Shown: positions 12,460 to 27,200 of the stretch, piece after piece
Layout: each line of letters begins with the position of its first letter
Position numbering within the stretch: position 1 is the first letter of the stretch
NCBI RefSeq assembly: GCF_018139145.2
Contig: NC_059477.1
Coordinates: 33,025,502 to 33,089,501 of the forward strand
DNA: 64,000 bases
DNA from: Gymnogyps californianus
Taxonomy: Eukaryota; Chordata; Aves; Accipitriformes; Cathartidae
Reading direction: 5' to 3'
Notes under the pieces: generated by a model
Seen by the model: the letters and a program-made list of their open reading frames with translations, nothing else
What the model was told of the DNA's origin: nothing
Databases searched by the model: none
Position numbers and translations under genes: made by a program

Positions 12460-15243
12460 CTACAGAGAATTTGGACAAGAAAAGAAAAGAAAAAAATAAA
12501 GAGTAGCTCTGGGTCAGAAAGCTCCTTTCTCAGAATAGTTCAGCATGTAGCACACTGCACATGATAGGCCTCTCTCTGACACATCAGCCCTCAAGGAAAA
12601 CCAAACAGGCAGATTTTCATCAGTGAAAAGTTGACATCTTTGGAAAGTAAGAAATGCCAAAATCCATGTGAATCTGATCAATCAACTAACTAAATAGATG
12701 TTTTTCTTCTCTTAATTGGCAGCTTTTTAAAAGCAGGGTTTTTTTTTAAACTTCAGGTTTCTGCGTTGCTTCTATAACGGTTTAGGCCTCAATTCTGCAA
12801 AACACTTAAATGTATTACAATTAAACAGATTTTCTTCACTAAACAGGGGTGGTTTCTTGCACCACAGAGGTGGAGCTAAAATGCTATTTAAACGAGATTT
12901 GAATGGACAGTATGCTTCCTAGTTACTCGATGCGTGCAGAACCCAGCAAATCAATCATATCACAGTGTAGCACTTCTCAAGCCTCTGCTCCCTCCGCAGC
13001 TCCCTTGCAGAGTTCAAGGATAAAACAGGCAGTTTTTTCAGGACACACCTTCCAGGTAATGACACGCCTCTGCTGAACAGGCTCCCCTGGGCTGTATCAA
13101 TGCAAAAGCTCTGCTAGCTTCTTCGTGGCACTTTACACTTACCCCTTTGCAATGCTGCAGCAACTGCAGAGGCTCTTGCTGTGAACTAGGCAGCGGCAGA
13201 GCGGGTGGGAGGACACCGACCCTCGGGGCAGCTGTGCCAGCTTAAGCTGACTGTGAATCTTGCATCAGGCTGCAACTGGGAAGTGCCACTGCGGCACCTA
13301 TTGACACTACAACTGGCTCAAAAGAAGTACAGGCTGTGACAGCCTGTGATGCTTGCATGCACGCCTGTGCTGAAGGTTGTGTTCGGTCAATGCAGACAAA
13401 TGTCCTACGACACAGAAGACCACTGGGCAGCCAAACTATTGCTTTGACCCTTGCTTTTCACATATCCCTCCTGTGACTCAAGGATGACTACTGGGGCTTT
13501 AAAAGGTCTTCATAAGATGAGTGCTGATCCCTGTATTAAGGGAAATTTTTTCAGCTGTAGCTACAGTTCTTTGGTTGCCTTTATACCATTTTGGCCTTCT
13601 AGATCAAGGGAGGATGGACAGAATGGAGTTTAGGTTCCAACAATGTCTGTAGCCCACAACACTACAGTTCAGGAACACAATTCCCGTAGGCCTGTGTGAA
13701 CACTTACCAAATCAACATAATCCCTCTCTGGAAAACGACCTCTATTTGCGGAACACATCTCATATGGGTTGTTTGGCTGATATCCTGGGTTCGCATGGCC
13801 AGAAGAGGTCTGGACTCTGGGGAACATCGTGGTCTGTCTGTCATCAGAGGTATTTGGGCTTGAATATCTTGACTTCATCAGGCTCTTCTTCTCTGGATCT
13901 TGGTTGTGTTTGGCTCTTCAGAGGAAATGGAAGAACAAAGGACGTCTTAAAAGACATTCTAGTGTGCCTTACTTATTGGGTAAGTCCAACTTATTGAGTT
14001 GTCCACTCCCACCTTATTTTGAATGCTCAGCCCTGTTCTGAAACATGCAACAGATTTTTCTAGCATACCTATTGCAAAACCCTTGTTATCAATGATAGGG
14101 TACAAAGTTTGGCATCTCTTATCACATATGGGGCTAAGCTGCTAGGAGAGACAGAGGGGGACTTTGGCCTCTTTCAACTAGTTCCTAGAGTGAAGGAGTT
14201 TCCTTAACCACCACTAGCTCTAACTGACTGTTCAGAGGAAGAAATGAGGCATTCATTAGGCCCAGTTAAGAAAAGTTGCCCTCGTGCCTGCAGCCAAAGC
14301 TGGACACTCAAATGATGCATTTGAATTGTCTGTGATCAGAAGTCCATACATTGCACACACACTCAGCACCAGCTTGTGCACCTGCTGGCAAGCTATGCCT
14401 GCTTGTAGGCAGTCTTGTAGGCATCTTTACCTGGGCAGCACTGAGAGCAAAGGCAGAGGATCTGCTTGAGTGTTTCTATATTTTTTGTGTGGCGAGAAGT
14501 GAGCAGGTGCAACTGCAATTGGGAATTTGCCAGTACACCAGGAATAGCAAGCTTTAAAGGGATGCTTGGCTGGAAATGCCACTTGTATTGAGCTGAAAGG
14601 GCCATGTCAGGCCTTGAGCTGAAGTGCTAGCCAGAAAACTGCAGGGGGTCTGAATGTGGGCCACACAGTCTTCTGATATCAGCATCCTTCTTCAGGATGC
14701 TCTCATCCAGATGCCATATCAGCACTGGCTAGGGCAGGATTAGGATTAATGGGTCAGGTGTGTATTTTGAAGACTTGGCTGAAGCTTTCATAGTTGAATT
14801 CACAGCAAGAGAAAAAATACTTCTGGGAAGAGCACACAGACAAAACCAAATTCTAGTGGCTACATGACTTAAATGAACTTGTCTGCCCAACTAGGCATGC
14901 AACCACATTCGCAGCCCTGCCCCTCTCTAATTTTCTGCTTAGTTCTCTAAAAACATGCAGCAATGCAGCTTCTATTCAATTGTAAGAAATACTCTTACCT
15001 TACTGAAACAATAGAGACTGCTATCACTAAACTCAGGATAATGGCTCCAAACACTGTACCCACTATTATAAGGATGAGTTCACTATCTGGAAAAACAAAC
15101 AAACAAACAAGAAACATCAGTTGAAAACTCATGGTAAACATTGAAAACCAAGTCCCGTCCCTGTCCTCTTACTAAGAAAGAAAGAAAGAAAGAAGGAAGG
15201 AAGGAAGGAAGGAAGGAAAGAAAGAAAGAAAGAAAGGAAGGAA

Positions 15244-15289
<46 letters not shown>

Positions 15290-18200
15290 ATTATGAAAGA
15301 AGATGTTATTCATTTCCATGCTCCTGGTGCTGTCTCAGTACAACTGTCTGTGGACACAGAAAGATGTAAATTAAGGAACAGATCTGCATTAAAGACCGTC
15401 TCTTCTGGATGGCTATTTTGATCCCAGCTCAGGTTCCTAATCCCATGCACTGAATGGCTTCACATATAGTTATAGCTGAGGGACAGGAACAACTGGGAGG
15501 GTGTAGGGGTTGCTTAAGCTAGTATTGCTGCTAAAATACATAGTTAGGTGTCAAATGGGCTCTTCCCATGCCCTAGGCACATAAGGCATGCTGATTTGAG
15601 GTGTCTATTATGTGGCACTATGAACACTGCATAAATATCCCGTATCTGAATAAATGTTTGGCAAAGAAAATTCATTTTCACTGGTCTTGCTGCAGAACCA
15701 GCATGACTAAGGGAGGAAGACATGGATTCTGTATATCTTCCTTCAACTGTGAATGGAATTGCTACTAAAACCTAGTCTTAGCTCTGCGTAGCCGTCGTAA
15801 GGAAAAAAAAAAGGAGAATTGTGTCCTGCAGGACATAATTTCAAGATAAGGGTGTGAAGAGTAAGACAGTCTCTTGAGCTACCCAACCTCACTGGTGGTA
15901 CCTACTTGAAGATCCCAGTCTGGATTTATGAGTTTGCCATTTAATACACTGAATGCCTGTACTGGAGATGAGATACACAACATGAAACCACCAACTGTGC
16001 CATTACCAGCAGAACAATCCAGCACATTTAATCATAGGAGCATACATCAAGACAACAGGGAATATGATTTCTCAAAAGAACTTTATGCCAAACACATGTA
16101 AAGTATCCTTGGTTATTGCTCAGCAAACTTTTTACATCAGTACCTACCAAGTGCCATATGGAGAAGATGAGGCTATTAATGGAGTTTATTATTAGCAGGT
16201 CCCAAATTCGTGTTTAAATTCACAATGTGTTGACTTTGTGCCAATTTAGCATTTTCATTTGCTTTATGAAAAAGGCCTTAAAATTCCCAAAACTTTCTCC
16301 AGAAAAATATGTCCCATGTGATGAAAAATATCCTTCCTGACAAACATTTACACCTGGCAAGATTCACTGTGCTGCACTACAACTACCATTAGCCAATCTC
16401 CAAAACTTTTAGGCAAAACCAGAAGAAAACCCTTGAAGATCTCATAGCTGCAGACACAGGTATGTTAAATATGTATAAGTTTAAGAATGCAGCAGTGTGA
16501 GACTCCAAAGGGCCACATGAGGATATACATTTTGCTCAAATAAAGCCAAAGGAGTTGTGAGAAGTGAAGAGCCGTAACTGTTTGTTTTTCAACCTGCCTT
16601 TGCATTAGATGTTCTGAGTTTAGGCACATGCGAACACTAGAAGGCATGAAGAATGTCTTCTCCTAATCTATATGATGGTGGAAACTGGAGAACGTGCAGC
16701 AACAGCTGCAAAACTGACTCAGAAAAGGGAAAAAGCTTTGGAAGGCCTGGTTAGCTTGTCCGGATGATTACAATTATGTGATAACACAGTTGGCACCATC
16801 ATCTCTTCACTGGTATAGAGTACTAGACACTATGCAGTGCTTGCAAGGTAAAGCACAAACAAGAACCAGTGGTTGGATATTAAAACAGAAACATTTCAAA
16901 TGAGAGTAACCCACTGATGTTTTAATAGAGGGAGTGATTAATTACAGGAGGAACTAACTCATTAGCGGTGCTGAGTTCAGCATTGCATGTCTTTAGATGA
17001 GGACTAAACGCTTTTCTGTTAAATAACCTGGTTTTTTGACTAAAAACTAACAGGCTTAATGCAGAGGTCATTAGAGGAAATGCCACTGTCTGTCTGAACA
17101 AGAGTTTCAAGAAGGATTTTTCCTTCCAGGTAACAGTGGAATTTCACTCATTTTTTTCTAACATTTTCCTGCTATCTGTACAGGATGATGGCACCCCTAA
17201 AGGCTGCTACTTGTTAGTTTTGTTATCTCAGGCAGATTAAACATTACCAGATATTTTTCCATGCTATAATTAAAAACCAGAAATTCTTGTACTTACTGTT
17301 CTTGCAGTTCTCCCCAGAGTAGCCCACTGGACAACTACATGAGAGAAAAAAGAAAAAAGGGGAAAGAAAGAAAAGAAAGATAATGTCTTTAAGCAGATGA
17401 TCACAAAACAATAGTATATTTCCACCTTTTATCAGCAATTTCTCCACAAGGTGTGTTCATTACAGGTTTCCTCTTTCATGCTAACTTAATATTGAATTCT
17501 TTAGTTTCATTGTTAGAGTAAAACAGTCTGAGATTTTCAGAATGGTTGGTGAGCTGGGCACTCAAAGTTTCAGGTTCTCAGCCTGAAAAATGTTAAAAGG
17601 GACTAATTTCTCCAAAGAACTAAGCCCTATAGCTCTGAGCCACTTGGAGTTGCTACCCACTGTCTTTATCAAAAGCCTCAATGTAAGGTCTATAAGGACT
17701 GGCAGCTCTTTATCTTCCTCCCATACTAGTTTCTTACACTTAAAGTATATCGACTTTATGGTAAGAAGTGTTCACTGTGTAGCAGTGAACTACAAAATAG
17801 CATAACTACAAAACGAGCTGAATTAATGGATATGGGGAGTAAGGTCCCTCTGCTTATCCACGGGAGCAGAGCACAACCAGTCACTTAGCTTCACCAGCAA
17901 ACACCACTGCTCTGTTCTGATCCTGAGCTGACAGAAAAACCCACACAGAGAAAACCAAGACAAAATAACATAGGTCTGAAAGTTATCAGGAAACAGAGTG
18001 CCCACTGATATCAGTGGAAACTTTCGAGGGATTTGAGGCAAGTCTTGCTCTAATGCCTGTTGCTTACTAAATGCTTCAGCACACCAGTTCCCATGGCTCG
18101 ATTACTCTGAAGGAATAGTTTATGTTTATGTGGGCAACCCACAAAATAAGTGTGAAGTAGTTTATCCTCTTCACTGACTCACAGATGACCTTGGATCTCC

Positions 18201-21200
18201 TTGCCTTTCCTCTGAGGTATTATGAGTGCACACCAACGGCTAGTGCCAAGCAGTTAAAATGCCATAACTTGTGACACCATGGGAATTTGTCCACCTGCTA
18301 ACCACCTTAGGCACTTCTCTGATTCACACAGCTGCAGCCTGTTCTTCTAGACTGAGGGTGACCCTGTGTTAGATGTTCTTCTCCCCTATCTTTGCCCAGA
18401 ACACAGGAACACAAGAAAAAGCTGAGTACTCACGATACACATTTGCCATTCTTGTTTTTAAAGTTAGGCATGCATTTGCATGTTGGAGCCCCATTTTCTT
18501 TTGCACAGTACTTGTTCTCTTCTGCAGAACAGTCTTTACTGCAATCTGTATTTTCAGAGGGAAAAAATACAGAGTGAATTGAAGAGAGCCCCCAAAAAAT
18601 CAACATTGGAGAAAATCCACACGCTCCCTTTTTTTTTTATTGCACTGTAAACACACACAACTTTGTTGTGCTTCAGAGCATCAGAATCGTTTTTTTAGGG
18701 CTATACCAATATAGAACAGAAACTGAAATACAAAATCACAAAATTAGAAGTGAACAGTCTTTGTTTAAAACCATCCAGCTCCATCAGAATGGAAATCTAG
18801 CTAGGCTGCATCTTACATAGGCAAGCAATGACCTGCAGTTTGATCTCACAGTAGATGATTTGTATTGCAACTTATCTAAAACTGGATCAGATTTAGACAG
18901 GTTAGGGGCCACAAAGGCCTACACTGGATCACATCTCACTGGCCTTTATTGTAGTCAGCTTTTGTGAGTGCTTGCAATATTTGTTGTTTTTCTTAAAATC
19001 TCGTATCTTAGACTTTTTTTCTGTAGTGCAAAAATTTTAGTTTTCATAAGAAGAAAATAAGGTACATCTCAGGGCTGTGGAGGATAGCTAAAAATATAAA
19101 CAGAGTACTCATTAAAAGATTCAAAACCAGCAAGCAAATAAAACCCCAACAACTAACAGTTCCTAAAAATCACATAAATCATTCTTCCAACAAAACCTGT
19201 CTAAACACAGCTAATGTAATCCTAGAACTACCAACAAGGGACAGAGCTTTAACAGATAGTTGTAGTGTGTCATGAGACTTCCAGTTCTGTCAGTGTCCTC
19301 ATAGCTGCCTCCAGGTAGCATGTAGAATTTATTCCCAAAATGTGTTCTAGCAGAGAAGGCTGTGAATATAGGATTCAATTTGTTCCATCCTTTACCTATT
19401 TAGGTTTCAATTCTTACCAAGAGTTTAACAACGCATTTAAAGAGTGGCCCACTCACTGGTTTCAGTGATAATTTTCTCAGGCTTTAGTATTTTATTCTAC
19501 TGGAATAGAATTATGGCTATGTTTAAAGTGAAATGTGAGAATGTGTTTCTATGGCTTTCTTAGTAAGACACACATTCCCTGATTTTTAGAGGTCAGCACA
19601 TTTGCGGAGTGCCCTTTTCAAAAAGGGACTGAGACAGGGAATAACCAGGTCAGCCTTTCAGGGATAGATAAAGTAGCAAGGTTCTTACCTGAACAAGAAC
19701 GATCATCCCATTCTGTCTTTACGAAATTACTTTTGCATATGCATTTTGGAAACACATTTTCTTCGCAGTATGTGGTTTGAGCATCACAATTAAAAACAGC
19801 ACAATAGCTTGTAGCTTTAAAAGAGAAACAGTCAGGAAGCAAACCTGAGTACTAATAATATCATTTCAGAGAAAGCAGTGCACTTGCTCAGTAAATCATA
19901 AACCAATTATTTAACAATTCTGAAAAAAACTTGTAAGTCCTTTTTTTGAGACATCAATACTGCAGGCATTTGGACGAGCCCTTTCTTTTCCCTTGCTCTT
20001 TACCAGTTAAGATCATGTTTCCATCACATCTTATGACCTTTTGTTTCTCAGCCTCCTACAACTGCCTCCAAACCTTCCTGCCCCCCAGTCCATGAAGAGG
20101 GAAATTCTACCCAGAAGTTCATATTCTGAACACTGACTTTCTGACTCACCTTAAAAAAAACTATAGAAAAACCCTAGCACTATTGCCTTAGTTTTTTCTA
20201 CAACTGAACTGTGAGGCCCAGGTCCTATACAGTTCTACATAGATATAAATATTTATGTGCATGCAGCTCATTTCATGAGCAAAGTTAGTATGCTGTTTGC
20301 CCAGCATATTGCTCTTTAGATCCATGTCCCAGTGGTGGGAATGGTTTACAAACCTCAGTGGGTGGCATGCAGTGGAGGGATGTGATTGCACTGGTGCTTC
20401 ATGAGCTTTCAGGTTTTTTCTATTTCCCCCTCACGTTTAGGACCAGCACACAGGAAATGTCATGATTGAGGTGGATACAGTCACCTTCAGAGACCAAACT
20501 CAGGCTATAAGCCATGAAATGGACTCCTTTAATTATTAGCTACGCCTTTTGCGAAAGCTGATTTCAAAATAGGAGCATATTGGAAAAAAAAAAGAGAAAA
20601 AAATCCGTATTTTATTTAGAAAATCATTCTCCAAGTATTACACTTTTAGTAACACAAGACTTTACTGATTTAGACCAATGAATCACTTAGCTCAGCAGCT
20701 AATCAGTGAGGCCTCATTTCAATTACCACAGCTTATTATGGAAGTAGTAGTCTAAAGAGAGTTTCATCCTATTTTACCAGTAAAATACTGGCTTGTTCTC
20801 AGAAGCACACTATATGTCTATATATACTTTGTCCTGATTTTTCCAGACACTTAACACTCAGCAGGTTAAAATCAACATGCTGTTGCTTACTTGGGAATAA
20901 GTATTTTCCTTCTCTTCTTTACAGAGGAAGTAGAAAGCCTTAATAAGACAAAAAAAGCCCAGCACTGAATTGTTGAGTCTTCAAAATTACCTGAGATTGA
21001 ACATTCACCTCCTTAAAATCAACAAGGCTTATGCTATGATGGGCTTTGCTGCACACAGAGATGTTCTAACCAGCTTTGAAGATAGGAACCTCTGTTTCTA
21101 CTGATTAGTTACTTTCACAGTAAGGAATTACGTACCTCTGTACTGAGAGACATCGGGTGACTTTTTTATTGCATTATTTATTGCAGAAGTGACTGTCTTA

Positions 21201-24200
21201 TTGTCTACAGCTGAGTTCTCCATAAACAGGTTTGTCACTGTTACACTCGTTGAAAGAGAAGCTCTGCTTTCTCTTAGAGGTCTGAAAAGTACAGATAGCA
21301 TCATTTTAAAATTTCATATAATCCATATGGATAGCAAGCTAGATGCAAAGACAAGAGAAGATTTCTGCCAAACCTCCCTCCCTCCCCTAGCTTCTTTCAT
21401 CCCACAATGTAGGTAGTTGCTAAGACACCTGAAAATGAGTTCAAGTCTTGCTTAGGAATACATTAATGGCCATCCTTCCAGTAGATCCAGATGTAAATAG
21501 GTAGCTGGTAAGCAAAAGCTGTTGGATTTAATGCTAACAACATCACTCCTTTGTGTGCTGTTGGCATGCAACTGATATTTTTTTACTGGGTTAACCTCAA
21601 GCTGGCTGCAGTGTGGAGGACCTCATCTGTTAGACCCTAACTTTTACATGCTCGCATCAGCCTGTGGTGTCATCCAGGCATGACGTGGAGAACCCATGCT
21701 GAAGCGTGGTGAGGATAATTCAGGGTATGACCGCAATGAATTCAGAAGGGTCTGTTTGCAATGTAGAGGTATCTATGCTAACTGCATGCTAGCTGGGTTG
21801 GGTTCACCTGGACAGCAATCTCCCTGGGGTGAGGTGGAGAACAGCAGTGACTACCTTGTTCTTCAGCTGAACTTCGTGCTGCTGGGATATGCACACAAAT
21901 ACCTTTAAGTGGTAGATTGCTGTAGTGCCTTAAGATGTTACTGTGCCCCATGTGTTTGTCACAACTGCTCTGCTGGAAGCTGCTGCCCTCACAACTCTGC
22001 TAGAACAACAGTCTGATTAGCTGCTTAATCCATGGGGTTCGCTGAAAGGGTTTACACCACTGTGTGTGCTAGGGAGCACTCACAGAGAAGCTGGCAGAGC
22101 TCTGGGGACAGTAACCTGTAACAGGCGAGGATGGGAGGAGAGGGACATCTTACAGTGTCCGCCTAGATCAGCGAAGGACCTATACCCACAGCTACAGTCA
22201 CCACAGCCCATTCAATAACATCTTTGCTCAGCCTGCCATCAGGAGAGACCAGCAAATGCACAATGAGATGCAGTGGCCTTCTGTAATGAGGGTGTTTCTT
22301 AAATTAAACTGAGACTACCAGCTGGACCTGGAGTTAGGAATCTCAGAGTTAACTGTTACAATTGCAGAGACGTGTCATATATCACAGGGGCTGCTAGTTA
22401 TACCACAGTGCTATGTCCTACACGTGCTAAAAGTGGGACATCCACTGTGGAGCTGTCTCAGCCAGCCCACTTCACAGACATATTGGAAATCCATAGGGCA
22501 AAAATGGGGCCAGCATCCCAGAAACTTTAAAAATACAAAAAGAATGTCCTTCTTTAACAGGAGGTATACTGAACTGAACTTATCCTATATCCTTTCTCGA
22601 ACTGAGTACTCCATGGGAAACAGATTAAAATGGGGTGTGTGGGAAGCATGTACTGTGCAAAAACCAAACTGGCAAACTTACTGAATTTCCACGATGACAG
22701 TCTGTCCAAAGGCTGCTATACCTTGGAAGGCATCCTTAAACTAGAAAAGAAAAATGAATTGGAGTTAAAGGCGAGCAGAAATATAGACCAAAATCACATG
22801 ACCCACTGAGGCTTCAGCTGTAAAGTTTTAATCCAGAACATGCTACTATAGGCACAAATAAAGCAAGCTGATCTGTCTCATCCACCATGCAAGGTCTTGC
22901 AGAAGAGGAGCAGTGGGGTGGTGCTGTAGAACAGGGAATACGGGAGCAGTGGAGGGATGGAGAGACATGAGTTGAATGAATGTCAGGCAGTGCATTAGGG
23001 TTGACTGGCTGGATAGCTACAGATACGCCCTTGCAGACTCATTGCTTAGAAGGGCGTCTCCGCAGTACCAACCTACGTACAAGTAGAGGGAAGAGAGAGA
23101 AGTAGGCATCCTTACAGATGGCATGTGTCCCTAAGATGCAGTGAAGTGGGATCGTCAGGGGTTGATCTTGTGGGGAGAAGCACAGCACTGATGAAAGCAC
23201 TGGGGGTTGGATGGGATCAGTAGAAAAGTCACTGCTCCCCCTCATCCCGTGTGAAGCAGGGAACAACTGGTGGAGGCAGCTGCCTCCAACTGCCACACAA
23301 GCAGGAGGCACCATACGAAAAGGATAAGATGTCTAAGTCAACTGAAATGAAGGATAAGCTATCCTTCTTTGTAATAAAATAAAAATTATTTTCTATGCTA
23401 TTTTCACTTTTGCATACTATTACACATCTATTCTAGTGCTGCATATCATGCACTTCTGTAGCCATGCCATGAAAAAATGTTGGACAAAAAAACTGAGGAA
23501 AATATTTTTTAATGTTCTGGAGGGACAATTTTTGGTTACTTTCTGATAAAACATTCATAGGAAGCAATATAATAACATGAAGAATTTGATAACCATTTTT
23601 GATGAATTCTGATTAATATTTGGTGAATATTTTTTGATCAGCTGTCTGGTAGAGTTGCATACCTCTTCTTCCTTACTTCCAGAAAGTGACATAAGCAAAT
23701 CCACTTGTTTCAACATGGCAGTATAAATTAAACTGTTCATCTTATTTCTGCAGGAAATCCATTACCAGATTTTATCTCTAATCATAGTATGCTCAAAATG
23801 TGTAATATTCATTTCACTAATAGCATTCAAATACTAACCCTGGTATGCTTATGGAAGAGGCTTATTATTTAGGTATTTAGACACAGCTGGACAGCCATTC
23901 TGAAAAGTTTGTGCTGTGTGGAAACGATAGCTTTCTTTAAAAAAAAAACCAACACGTTCATTTTTACTCATACCACTGAGTATTACTGAGCCCTCAGTAA
24001 ACAGTGGAGATCTTGGAAAACTTTGCTCAGCCCCATGGTTTCTGGAGAGGGAATGGTGAAAGATACAGAGCAATTTATGTGAGAACTTCCCAGAACAGAA
24101 GTGGCACTAAAAATGCAGATATTACTTATTTCAGGTACATCCCTTCACTTCAGCAAGAGCCATGCATGTACTCATCTGAGGGCAAAATTCAAGTCCTTTA

Positions 24201-27200
24201 TGAATAGGTCTAAACCAGTGTGAAGCATTCTTTGAAAGGTAGATTTCTCACGTGAAACTATTCTAGGCTCCACATTAAAGGCAGTGTGTATCCCCTCTGT
24301 CTGTATGACATTCAGGATAGCATTAAATATACAGAAAAAAAACCCCATCATCACTCACAAAGGTTGTTATCTTTTGGAACACCTCTTCATACTCCATGGA
24401 ATTTACACTTTGAACACTATTACTGTAAAATCCTTTCAGTATAATGACCCCTGGGTATATTTGCCCTGGAATAAGAACAAAGAATATTAATTAATTAGAA
24501 AGCATTCAAGTAAGTCAGGTTTCACCTTAGTGTTCTCCAGCCTTCAGAGATGGGAAAATACAATGCAGAAATCAATCAGTGATATTTTTCATATACTGGA
24601 GGAATCAGTAGGGGACAAATGTTTGCTCAATCAATTCAGCCACAATGGGGGATGTAGTCTGCCTACCTGGGAAGCAGGCAGGATCCTGGGCTCAAACAAA
24701 CTGGCTAGACTATGAAACTGGATATCATTAAACTGTAAGCATGGCCTGAAGCTAACAATAGACTCCATCTGAGGTGTTACAGCATTTAGTGAGAAAATAC
24801 CTATATTATGGACTCCAAATTTGCAGCCACTAAGGAGCTAATGTGGTTCACTGTATTTGAGAAAGTGATTCAGTGTCTACCTGCTTCTTTAGGCTCACAA
24901 GTAAATTTGAGAATCCTGCTTGCTGGCACTTAAATAAGAAGCCCCATTTGCTCACACACTTGGCCTTCAGTAGCATCTCAGAGATGCATTTCAACAGGAC
25001 TGTGATGAGTGTTTAGCAATAGGGAAAATCAAGCCAGTTGTTCAGAGGTCTTCATGGATTGGGGCCTTGTTAAATCCTGGCCATTAATATTGATGTCAGG
25101 TTTACACTTGTATTTTTTCCTGCTTTTCACTCATTTTAATCTCCAGCACACCTGACAGAGAACTCATCTTCTTTTCCTAGCACATTAACCTCTTTGGCTG
25201 TTACTGTTTTGTGAGATAACAATCTAGGTCATTGTAGCAGTGGCTGTCTGCAATGCAAGGCATTATTCAGCAGTCACTTTCCCAGACTGATTGTGTTTTC
25301 AATTATAACCTGAGAACAAGGGATACGGGAAGAAAAATTCACCTGAGCAGTTATCTGTGAAGTAACTGAAAATATAGATTGCCCTTCTGCAACTCACCTC
25401 TGTGACAATCCTTGTTGCTATAGTAGAATCCATATTGGCACTGGCAGGTAAAGGTGCTATTTAAAGCAATACATTTAGCCAATTTTTCTCCACAAGGGTC
25501 TGGGTTGCATGAGTTCCCTGATACAAAGATGAAAGATACTGACGTCAGGATTTCCATGAAATTGCAATAGCAAGTTCAGATATATAAAGTAGTTCATATA
25601 TTAAATAGTTCATATATACTTCTACTAAAGGAAACTATCAGGTATGTTGTACAGAGTATAGATGCAAGTAAAGAGCAGATGGCTATGTCCTGCTTGCTTA
25701 ATGTCTGTATAGTAACTGTTTTCCCTACACAACCCAGCAGGATATCACAGTGAGGACACAGAGTAAGGCTGAAATTTATTATCCGCCATACTAAGCATTC
25801 ACAATTCAACTCTACTTAATACAACTAAAACCAAAACAAACAAACAAACAAAGATATCAAGAGTTGCCAAAATCAGTGACTAAGTTAGAAAAAGGCAGAC
25901 TACAATAGCCTGTGCATCTTTAATACCACACTGGTATGTACTTGGATTATTATAATACAGTGTCATGGTAGGGTACTTTAATGCAGACACATTAATAAAA
26001 TGAAGGCTCTCAAGTTAATCATCATAGTATACCTCAACAGATATCAGAGTATGCTGCTAAAGAATTTGTTGCAGGGCTTACAGCTGTCACCAGCTGTCTT
26101 TTTTATAGGTATGTTCTTTGCCTAAAATGGTCACAGTTATACTTTCTCTAAGTAATTATATATTCTGTAAGGATTTTAAAGTAGTTTTAAAAATATCTAT
26201 ACATAATTTATTAGTTTAGAAGTAACTAAAAGTTATATTTCAATAAACATTATTATAGGATGGTAATTACAGTCCTTTTCCAAGTCACCAAATTCTGCTT
26301 TTCACCCTGCCTGGTTCTGTTCAATAGCTCCATAGGTACGTTCTCAAAGATGAGGCAGAGATTTTCTGTGCAATGGGGAAAAATGCAGTAATCTTCTTTC
26401 ATCCCCCAAAAAGTAGAAAGGAAAACACTTAATGAAGTTTCATTGCATAGAGGGCTCATCTCCAGATACTGTGTTTCCAGAGGTCCTACTGAAGCCCAAT
26501 TCTGTTTCTGGAGGAAGAGACCCCAAGCAGAAAGCAATAACACTTGTGAAATCATCCCCAACACTTTCCCCTCACAGGAAAGGCCAGCAGGGAAGAGTGG
26601 AGGGGAGACACAGCATTGACTGGGGGCACTTGGTCTCCCCAGGAACATCCCACTGACATGGGGGCTCAGCAGGGCATGGAGGATTCCTGGGAGGAACGGT
26701 TCCATGGCCCCCCAGCTACTACAACTAGCACTCAGCGCCATGCTGGTGTGTGCCCCGGCTCCCTCCCTGCCGTGCTCCAAACAGCCGCAGCACCTCTGTC
26801 TCCCCTGGGAGAGGAACTCAAGGAAAACCGGGCAGGGGCACTCGTCCCTGCCTGGGGGGGCTGCAGAGCTCCCTGGGACTGAGTTACTCCAGTCTGTCCT
26901 CGGAGGGGCTGACTGAGGGCTTTTGCTCCTTACCTGTAGTTGTTGGGTTGTCGTCGTAGCTGTGGCAGCAGTTGTTTCAGTGATCTTTCCTGATGAACGG
27001 AAAAGGAGATGGTAGCACTGGTTAGTGTTGTGTGTTGGGAAAGTCTCGGGGAGCTCTGCGTGTGCAGGACAACCCCTGAGAAGGGAAGTGGGGGACCCAT
27101 GTGGGATGAGCAGCCGCAGCCCCGGGCAGCCTTGCCCTGCCTTTGGGCTCTCCCTGGCCGTGATGCCTGTGTAGTCTGACACGTCCATGGCCCCTTCTCC

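Noticed and set aside
15083..15319. Ser/Phe/Leu-rich minus frame over the GAAA/GGAA repeat
   Set aside because: Pure translation of a microsatellite.
23661..23749. Exon-like segment with TTTCTGCAG acceptor and GTATGC donor between SEA exons 1 and 2
   Set aside because: The required phase 0 gives a stop at the second codon, and direct splicing of the two SEA exons already gives an intact domain.
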